64,000 nt of DNA from Gorsachius magnificus (taxonomy: Eukaryota; Chordata; Aves; Pelecaniformes; Ardeidae), in assembly GCA_034008185.1 (NCBI GenBank), contig CM067089.1, positions 21,154,213-21,218,212 of the forward strand, read 5' to 3'. How positions within the stretch are numbered: position 1 is the first letter of the stretch; the number at the start of each line of letters is the position of its first letter. The position numbers and the translations under genes are program-made. Under the pieces are notes generated by a model. The model had not been told where the DNA came from, did not search any database, and worked only from the letters and a program-made list of their open reading frames with translations. Positions 55,771 through 64,000 of the stretch are shown here, piece by piece.

Positions 55771-58700
55771 ACAGAGAATTTCATTGCAGGGTCATTTTAA
55801 GAGGGGATAAGCTTGTCTGTACCTGGTTTCTAATCAGCTTAGCCATCTAATGGTCAGGAAGAGAATGTCAGAATTCCCATCCCCAAGTTGCTACCGATTC
55901 GTCATATGACAGCTTCCAGCCTGAGAATTTTGATCTTTGCCTAATTCAAAGGTAAGCCATTGTTTGTTGGAAACCCTTTTAGATCTCAGGTAGCAGGGTA
56001 GAAATGCTGAGTAAATTCCACTGTAGTCAGTGCTCCAACATTGATTGACACATGGGGCGGGATTTGAATTTGTTGTTGCTATCTCAAAGAGAAGTCATCT
56101 AATGCATAGAAACAACAAAGTAAAAGCCATGCAAGGTTAGATGCTAGAGCTCAAGACTTTAGCAAAGAGAAATTTGATGGCAAATCCTACACCTATGAAA
56201 ACACTGGAGTCACCAGGCTTCAAACACAACTACTAATTTGTAGGAGTCTTGTCTGAAGGACACAGGACTGGATCATAAGACCCCCTCTCCCTCCCGGTCC
56301 CTGAAGCTATTTTTTTCTTCCCTCCCTGCTGCTAATGCTTCCTCTGTATCTCTCCAAGCCCTCTTGAGGATTGGAGGGCAGGGATGGTGGAAACATGAGA
56401 CAGGCAAGAAGGTCAACAGGGCTAGGCCACAAAAATCTCCAACCCCAAGTAGGCTGCAATTATGGGTAATCAAGGGTGCTGGAAAGCTGCTGAGCTGTGC
56501 TACGCACTCAGTCTGCCCAGCATGGGAGCCACAGCCCTGTGTGCAATGGGAAAGCAAGCTGGTCCTTGCACACGCGCAGCCCCCTGACCCCATGTGAGCC
56601 TCATCTGCAAAAACGGTGGGCACTGATTTTTGGGGGTCTGGTAGCCACATGAAGTCATCATGGCAAAGCAGGTGGGAGCTGCGTGGTGGCTGAGCTGGGC
56701 ACCCCCCTCCCTCTGGCAGCTCCAACTGGTTGTGCTGCTAATGGGAGCCGAAATGCTTTGCCTGGAGCTGTGCTCCTCCCTCGTGGAGTCAGGGGCTCTG
56801 ACAAAGAGCCCAACTTGCTCTCGTTCTGCTCCCCAAGCTGGCAAGACAATGTTCACCCAGAACGGTTTTGTGGCCTTCACTCTTTTTTGTCCCTCCATCT
56901 GCTTCTTACTCGAAAGGCAGGCTCGGGCTCTTGAAAGAGATCAGATAAACAAAAGCGCTCCTGGAGCCAAGGCTCTGGGTATTTTTGTTCTGCATTAACA
57001 AAAACCGAACACTGGCTGCAGCTGTGGCTGGTTAGGTTTATGCATGCCTGAGACAACAAAATTCAGATTTGACCTGAACTTCCCCAGCGAATGGGAATGT
57101 GCAGATCCAGGGCTTTGGTTACGGACTTGTCTATAAATAGTCTCTAATGCTGATTTAGCATCTTTCATCAAATGTACTTCACAGTCTCAGGAGTGGCATT
57201 CACATGTGAACATACACCAGCACACCCTATTTGGCTGCACAGAAGTCAGCAGCAAGGATTTTACTGGCTTCAGCAATCTTAGCCAGGAACTGAAAAAATG
57301 CCCTTTCCCCCTATCCTCCCATTCCTTAAGAAACCACAGACAGAGCATGCTCCCCATGCTGGAAGTTGTCTGATCTTCACTCTGTGAATGTGCTTTGCCC
57401 TTTGGGTTAGGATTCATCTCAAGCTTCACCGGTTTCTGCAGTAAAGTTCCCCCCTCCCTGCACATTGAGAACCCCCCTTTTCACTGCAAGGGAGGGTACG
57501 CTGGAAGTTTCCTAGCCAGGTATTACCCTGATTGCTGACTGCAACTCAGGAGAACTGTGAGATGATGAGATGAAAGAGCTCCCTGAAAGAAAGGGAATAT
57601 CCTGCTGAAAGGTTTTGCCTGTGACATAGATTGAGAAATGTTTCCTTTTAAGCTTTCAGGGATGCAGGGTTGTGCATGGATAAATACTTCACTGAAGGTC
57701 CTTAGATAACTCCATCTGTGCGTGTGCAACAGAATTAATTGAAGTGAGCTCTCTTCATGCCAGCCTATCACTGCCATGTAGCAGCTGAGTTGCCCTTCGT
57801 CCATGCTGGTGTCCTCCTGCATCCTGCTGAGCCTCTGGGCCATGATTCTTGGGTGCAGACTGTCTGTTTCTTCATGACAGAAATAGCGGCTCGGCAGAAG
57901 TGTCCTAGTTCCTGTGACCCAGAACACCTGACATTGGAGGTATACACTTTTTCCTCTGATGACAGAGGGATACAGATTTAGAGCATGAGTCTTCCTAGAG
58001 GGCACAGGGGAACACAGCAGTCAAGACATATCCACAGGTAATAAACACGCATGCATTTGGCACAGGTTACTAAATAAAGCGCCGCTTTCCTTATTGATCA
58101 TGGGAAATGCACTGTTAAGGTAAAACACAAAGAGCACTCAAATGTCTTCTAGTCCTCATTTTTTAAGTACGTAGGAAGATGTTTTGAGGTGAAAACAGGA
58201 GTCCCAAGATTTCCCCTTCATCAAAGGCATATTTGGCCAACCAAAACCAATGGGAAAATATAGCAAGCATATGTGGCAGCTCATCTGCTTCAAAAACACA
58301 ACTGTGGCTGCTCTGTGCCTCTCTTCCCTTGTGCATCAGGAATAGCTTAGATAGAAGTGAACATGGCTAGATGTAGGGGTTAGTCCTAGTCAGCTTTAGG
58401 GGTTTTGTTCTATTCTTTTCTGGATTTCTGATTCACCTGCGTAAGGTGTGTTGGGATCTTTGTCGCTAAGGGGATACCAGTGCAGTGGTGATGCTGTTGG
58501 GCCTGGTGCCAGTTGGGAAATGCTGTAATGCCCTCAGCAGACAGGGGCCTTGGGAAGGTGGTTCATAACTCTTACAAGCTGTTGTTACCATGACAGTAGG
58601 CTTGGGTCTACCATGGGTCACCAGGAGCCACCTGCTCCAGGAATGCATGCAGCCCGCGTCTGAGGCACCACGAGTGACGGCCCGTCCACCAGAAAATGAC

Positions 58701-58880
58701 AGAAACCCCCGGTGGGATCTGTCTTTTCCGAAGTTAGCAGGTACAGCCAGGCACTACTGGTACCTTGCAGCACATGTCTTTCTCTAGGGAAAAAGTGGGC
58801 AGGGAGAAACTGCAGCTGTCTGCAGGCTCTGGAGTTTCCCAGCTCTATTTTTGCCAATACTAATGGTTTCTGCATCGCTG
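55771..58880. other. Probable intergenic region
   Basis: No exon or well-formed repeat was recognised. Part of it (about 56270-56900) is GC-richer and gives long frames on both strands, which I read as a composition effect. Confidence 0.6.
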
Positions 58881-58883
58881 AAG

Positions 58884-58890
58884 TGACTCA
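58884..58890 (+). promoter_or_regulatory. AP-1-like site TGACTCA
   Basis: A perfect AP-1 consensus lies about 150 bp upstream of the candidate ANXA8 start codon. A promoter role is inferred only from position. Confidence 0.3.
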
Positions 58891-59037
58891 CAGGTCAAAA
58901 TAGGAAATAGCTCATTTCCCTCCTGGCCACGCACAGGAGCGAAGGAGCAGGTCTGCCTCTAACCCAGGCCAGCCGGACCCTGCTCCGGGAAGAGCAGGCA
59001 GCATGCTTCCCAGGTGGCCTCAGACAGCAGCTCTGCC

Positions 59038-59064
59038 ATGGTCTCCTGGAAGATGTATCTGGAG
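59038..59064 (+). CDS. ANXA8: Candidate first coding exon of annexin A8, 5' end only
   Basis: An ATG in a perfect Kozak context (GCCATGG) opens nine codons, MVSWKMYLE, ending at a strong GAG|GTGAGT donor. Mammalian annexin A8 begins Met-Ala-Trp-Trp-Lys and, as I recall, also has a very short first coding exon; Met-x-x-Trp-Lys-x-(Trp/Tyr)-(Ile/Leu)-Glu would match in spacing. In human, ANXA8-type genes lie downstream of ANTXRL on the same strand, which fits this position. The second exon (start of the first annexin repeat) was not found before the window ends, so this stays a candidate. Confidence 0.45.
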
Positions 59065-59289
59065 GTGAGTTTTATGCATCCCCTATGAATCCTGTTGCTC
59101 TTTTCCTGAGCCAGGCACAGGCGGTGGTTGTCTGCTCCTCGGGGCCTGACCTGCAGCCTGCTGATGAACCCAGAGGCGCTCTGTCAAATTCTCAGAGCCC
59201 TTCTTGGCTCTTCATTCATTTTTGTGGGTTGGCACAGCCAGCATTAAGCCTTTCTTTCCCTCCTATGATGCTGCTGCAGGCAAATCGGG

Positions 59290-59350
59290 CTATGGCTGTT
59301 TCTTTGCCCTCTGCCTCAGTTTCCCCGGCTGTAAGGACAGAGCCTAGCTC
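59290..59350 (+). repeat. MIR/L2-like tail
   Basis: TTGCCCTCTGCCTCAGTTTC, then CCCGGCTGTAAGGACAGAG match the 'cctcagtttccccatctgtaaaatgg' ancient tail. Confidence 0.5.
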
Positions 59351-59396
59351 TGTCTGTCTGAACTGTGCAGCTCAGCATTCCTGGCCAGGCAGGTTC

Positions 59397-59464
59397 TGCA
59401 GCTGTAGCTATGGTGGCTCCTCTCGGACTCTGCTGCTGTAGCTATGGTGGCTTCTTTCAGACTC
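59397..59464. repeat. 34-bp tandem duplication, two copies
   Basis: Copies at 59397-59430 and 59431-59464 share 30 of 34 bases, around a GCTGTAGCTATGGTGGCT core. Confidence 0.9.
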
Positions 59465-62400
59465 AGCAGCTGCCAGCTTTCCTCCCTGGGTACCTTTGCA
59501 GCTCCCCTGGGGCAGAGGGAAGAGGCGGGAGAGGCTCCTGGTGCTGGCCATGTGCATGACTCATGTCTGGCATTCCAGTATTTTTGGTAGTTCAGGAGCA
59601 GACCCAACTCGACAGCAGGAAATACATATAAAAATAGCCCGCCGGTGTGTTTGCAGCCAAGCAACGTGCACGCCGCCTCTCTGCCAGGCTCTGGCCCCAG
59701 CAGCCCCTTTCCTAACCAGCTCTTGGAGAGCTGCATGCAGAGGACAAGCTGTGGACAAGCACTTGCCCCCGACAGCCGGCTGCTGCTGCTCAGACAGCCC
59801 GCTGAGGGCAAATGTCAGCCCCCCGGAGCCTTTTGGGCTGTTACCATAGGGCTGCCTCTGAGCCCCAAGATGCTCTATCACTGCCTGTCTTTCAGCACAG
59901 CAAAGAGGGAGGTGACTGAGGTTGCCGTGGAGGCCATGCCTTGCGCAGAGCTTTTCCGTGCCCCAGGGTGGAAAAGGGGCCATAAGCAATGGCAGCTTCC
60001 CTGTACCCCTGTCACCCTGGCTGGGCCTCGCTTCGGGAGGTGGGGACTGGAGCGCCAGCAAGGCCCCTGGCTGCCCCAGCCTCCCCTGCCGAATCCCCCA
60101 GCGCTTCCTCCTGCCTCATTGACGGGCCTGGCACCACAGCGATTCCCCTTCCTCCCGGCCGGTGGGAATCCTGACCCTCCGGCTGCACTGGGAGGGCTGA
60201 GGGAGCGTTTCCCAGCATGGGTGCTGTGAGACCCGAATCCACGCCAGCCGGGAGATGCTCCTTAGCAGAGCTGTCACCTGCAGAAGGGAGGCCACCACAG
60301 GCAGGCGTGGGGGCGTTATGGCACATGGCACCACCCCCGGGCGGCCATACGGGCTGCAGACTGCTGGCAACACTCCATGCTGTGGTGGGGGCTGTGCCGG
60401 GCTGGGGGGGGGGAGGCCTGGCCAGACTGCCGCTGGAGGGCAGGACTCGACAGCCTATTTCCTGCAGCAGAGCAGCTTGCCTGGGCTTCTCCAGACCAGA
60501 GCGGGAAATCGGCATTGCTTTGCAACAAAAAAAAAAATCCGTTTCAAGCTGGTTTTGCTGTGGCAATCCTGCTTACACCAGCCATTCCAGCTCCAGCAAC
60601 AGCCTCTTCTACCGCCCACAAAGTGAGCGTGCTGTCCGGGTGCTCTCCACTCGTCTGTCCTGCCAAGGAGCAACTCCCTGGCTGTCAAACCTGTGGGCCA
60701 CCTCGCTGCCTTTCTCTCTCTGGTCCTCCTCACCTTCACCACCGACCAGCGGCTGCCTGAGCCACCACAAGCATGAGGTCCATGCGCTCAGCAGGGGCTT
60801 GCACAGTTACTAAGCAGGGAGCAGCTTGCTGCTGGGCAGACATGCTCACCCTGGTAGATCAGGTTGCTTTTGACCATAGTGTGGCATGCTTGCAATCTTA
60901 GAAGGGAGTCAATGCAGATGTGTATCTAGGTGATTGACCTGCTTCTTGTGGACATGTGCCCACACACACCAGGAGCGAGAACTGCCTTCTGCTAGAAATG
61001 GAAATGGAGAATTGTTAAAAGTCCCCTGGGATACGAGTTTTCATTTGTTTTACAGTTACCATCAACTTCTGATGCAATGCAGTACTTTTCCTGCTTATAT
61101 AAGAAATGTCCAAATCTCTGCTGAGATTCCCAAAAGTTCATAGGACCAAAACTAGACATGGTGACCTAACAAAAGCAATCCTCTAGACATCATACAGCTT
61201 CTGCAGCAATGTGATGCTTTCCCTAATGCCCAGCATTGGAGAAGATAACTGTCTCCTAAGCCAACAGCATCTCTTGTTATGCATCTTGCACCAAACTAGA
61301 TCTCTGCAATTAAAAATGATCTGATGGCTAAAGGCTTCTACTGAGGTTCATTTCTTGGACCAGGAAGGGTTCAGCATTTCTGGCCCATGCAGTAGCAGAA
61401 CCTCAGCTATGCAACTGTTGCCTGCTCAGTGCTTTCTGTTTCTACCGCAGGCTGATTGATGAAGGAAGCTTGGGGAACGCCTTGGGGCTGTCACCTTTCC
61501 TCCTTCCAGCTGGTAGTGCAGTAGCATGCATGAGCCCATGCTGTGTTTTCTACACAGCACTTCATATAGGCACACTAACTGGTGAGCTGTGACCCAGTTG
61601 CTCTGTCACTATCAGAGACACAGATCAACCCTGAAACATACTCTGAGTAAAATCCTCCAGGTGAACAAGCCCTATCAGTCCTCTTCTGTTCTTGCACTTA
61701 ACTGAGCTGATCTATGAGCTGATGACAATGATTCCATGTCTGAAATGTTCAGCCCTCATCTATCACCTATGTGACAAAAATTGGCACTGAAAATAACCTA
61801 CCGTTTGGGACACAAGGTGGTCTGTTGAGGCATGAATTAATACTTTGTGCCATTCTGCAATTGAGACGCTGTCGCACTGTGAGTCTGGCTCTTAGGAGAG
61901 CTTATTTTGATTTCTTGCTCTCTCCATGACCCTGAACACATCCTCTCTGGTTTGACCCAGTGGACTCTAATCACCTCAATATCACAGAGAGGCTGGTCTT
62001 AGATCACCCACCCATATCTGGCAGATGTCTGCAGGAAAAAACTTGAACACTTGGAAGATTTTCAACTAATGCAGCTAGACCACAGCCCTCAACTTAAGGA
62101 GAGCTGGCTGTTTTAGCAGCGCTATTGCTGTTTTTAGTACCTTTAATGCAAAAGTCAGAGTCTGTATGACTGTTTGCCCTGTTTTCTGTTCTTGTTACTA
62201 TAAAAACAATTTGTGAAATATGTCGGTTTCTTTTAGAAAGCAACAGCTGTCATGTAGGCACACAAAATACAAAACCAATCAATTCCTACACACACATTCC
62301 CAGTAGCTGTGAATTCTTCAACGTGTCCTAGAAGCTGGCATTCCAATGAGGGGGAGGATGTGTAAGTGTCCGCATTGTGTGAGATCTGGCTCAGCAACCT

Positions 62401-64000
62401 ATTATACCTTGAAAGACAAATTGTCACAGGCAGGCCCATTTATCAAAGCCTTGTTCCTGCCCATGAGCACAAGTGGGTGCTTGTGTAAAGTGTCCCCTGT
62501 GATCTGCCTAGGTAATGAAGATCATGGGTACTTGAAAAGAGACTGCACCCCATGTCTCGAGAGAGGAAAGCAGTATTTCATGTCTCTCTGCCTCAGTTTT
62601 CCTTTGTCAAGATTTTGAGACACAAATGCCTTTGCTATGCCCACCAAGATATCTGCATGTACACAAGTAGGGGTCTGGATACCAATTGCAGTGTTACCGG
62701 TGCAACTGGCATGGCCACACCGATGTCAGTAATGTCACTGCAATTCTGCAGCAGTGGGAGGGGACAAAAGGCCACGGGTCTGGCTCAGCACTGACTGAGA
62801 TCATGGGGAGACTTTCCATAGGTTTTACAGGTGGCAGAGGAACACACAAATATCTGCACCTGATGGAAAAATTCTTCCTACTATGCAGTGGTCCCAGACC
62901 GTGCCATTGAGCAGTTGCAAGCCATCGTTCCCAGCCTAGCCAGAGGACTCTGCTCCAGGATGCTGTTTTCAGTGTAATCAGCTTTGGGATGGAATATGGT
63001 CACTTCAAAGCTCAAGGCAAATCTAGCTGTAGAGAAGAACGTGAAAAAGAACACTAAATGCAATCAAAATGAGATATACAAGCAGACAAGGGGTCACTGC
63101 CAAAGCTGGATGTTCCCTGAAGCACTAGTATTACCTCTAATTTTACCAGGAAATCAGAAGTGACACCATGTTCTCTTGTTTTTTAATCTTAACCTTCTTC
63201 AGCACAGACCACAATACTAGAACTCTGTGTGGATCTTGAGTTATCCAGATGCAGCTGCTACTTTTGGGGCAGTACTGCATGACCAGCATCAGGGCGAGCA
63301 TGTGGCAGGGCTGCTGTCTCAGTTCCGGCTGCAGAGTAGTCAGAGCTGTAAGTCAGTGGGGGCTACAAAGGATGGCATCAGGTGGTGGTCCCTTGTACCG
63401 GCTGTGTCCAGCCTACCCCAGCCCTCAGGAGGACCACAGGATTTCTGAAGAGTTATTAGTGTGTCCTGTCCCTAACCAAAGGCTTCTCTCGCCTCCCTGA
63501 GCTAGGTAGTATGTGATTTATGGCTCTTGGCCATGTAATGATGTTGGTAGAGGCCTTGGCTGATCAGGAAGGCTGGACATTGTACGACACACTAGCAGTG
63601 TAGCAAACCTTAGTATAAGTAATTTATGTCTCCATCGCTACCAGTAAGTGTGTAAAGGCTGGAGAACAGCATATCTTACCAAGAAAGGCTGTCCAACATG
63701 CCAATCAATGCAAGCAGTAAAGGGTCTGTTGCTGCCTTGCTACAAACAGCTGGACTTTGGACACATCCAGGGACTTTTTCTCCTCTCCCTTAGGCTGCTC
63801 TGTATAAGGCTGTCCCCATCGCAGGGTCATTTCAAGCAGCAAGACTGTCTTTAATTGTGTGTAGACACCTGTACTTATTCCATCAAGGACTACACAAAAA
63901 CCAATCCCAATAGAAGTAGGTGGGGACATGCACAAAATGCTTCACACACAAGCATCCAAAGGCTCCCTGAATGCTGCCTACCACCCACTGCTGGCCTGTG

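Larger units (their letters stand above)
59065..64000 (+). other. Candidate ANXA8 intron 1, or intergenic DNA
   Basis: The first part (to about 60830) is GC-rich with scattered CpG and therefore has long overlapping frames on both strands. None shows a known domain. The rest is ordinary non-coding DNA. No annexin repeat, which would show a KAMKG(L/I)GT-type motif, was found. Confidence 0.5.

Noticed and set aside
56273..56998. Opposed frames of 112-150 codons as a gene between ANTXRL and the annexin-like exon
   Set aside because: They occur on both strands over the same bases with no family signature, so they are composition effects.
59645..60813. Two long plus-strand frames (194 and 198 codons) and overlapping minus frames
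   Set aside because: The region is GC-rich, so stops are rare on both strands. No domain, no splice logic and no biased codon pattern was seen.

Overview
The window is vertebrate nuclear DNA, almost certainly from a bird. Protein-coding information sits in short exons with clean GT-AG borders, introns range from about 100 bp to 17 kb, and several repeats have the typical avian CR1 LINE 3' end (truncated ORF2 C-terminus followed by an ATTCTATGATTC-type tail). No bacterial operons, CRISPR arrays, rRNA or tRNA genes were seen. I cannot name the species.

The dominant feature is one plus-strand gene of the anthrax toxin receptor / tumour endothelial marker 8 family (host transmembrane collagen and extracellular-matrix receptors). 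Seventeen consecutive coding exons lie between 6751 and 50837. They join without a frame break into 503 codons: most of the von Willebrand A (VWA) domain, the Ig-like stalk, one membrane span, the conserved cytosolic actin-linking block and a proline-rich tail ending in a stop. The first coding exon (signal peptide and the first VWA beta strand) was not found and is probably upstream. The protein is clearly of ANTXR1/ANTXRL type rather than ANTXR2. Its divergence from mammalian ANTXR1 (recalled, not aligned) and the probable downstream neighbour make ANTXRL the preferred symbol. One intron has a GC-AG border.

Layout: 1-6750, non-coding, probably intron 1 plus ancient repeats; 6751-12131, compact cluster of eight VWA exons; 12132-25898, long introns around the Ig-like stalk exons; 25899-33255, transmembrane and cytosolic exons; 33256-50606, one 17.4-kb intron with several ancient MIR/L2-like fragments, a CR1 copy and an AT-rich TAAT-motif cluster; 50607-50837, terminal coding exon; then a probable long 3' UTR to about 55.8 kb and an intergenic stretch.

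At 59038-59064 a perfect-Kozak ATG opens a nine-codon exon that ends at a strong donor and encodes MVSWKMYLE. This resembles the short first coding exon of annexin A8 (ANXA8), which in the human genome lies downstream of ANTXRL on the same strand as far as I recall. The rest of that gene would lie beyond the window. The intronic and intergenic DNA otherwise holds decayed repeats, microsatellites and several strand-asymmetric A/C or G/T tracts.
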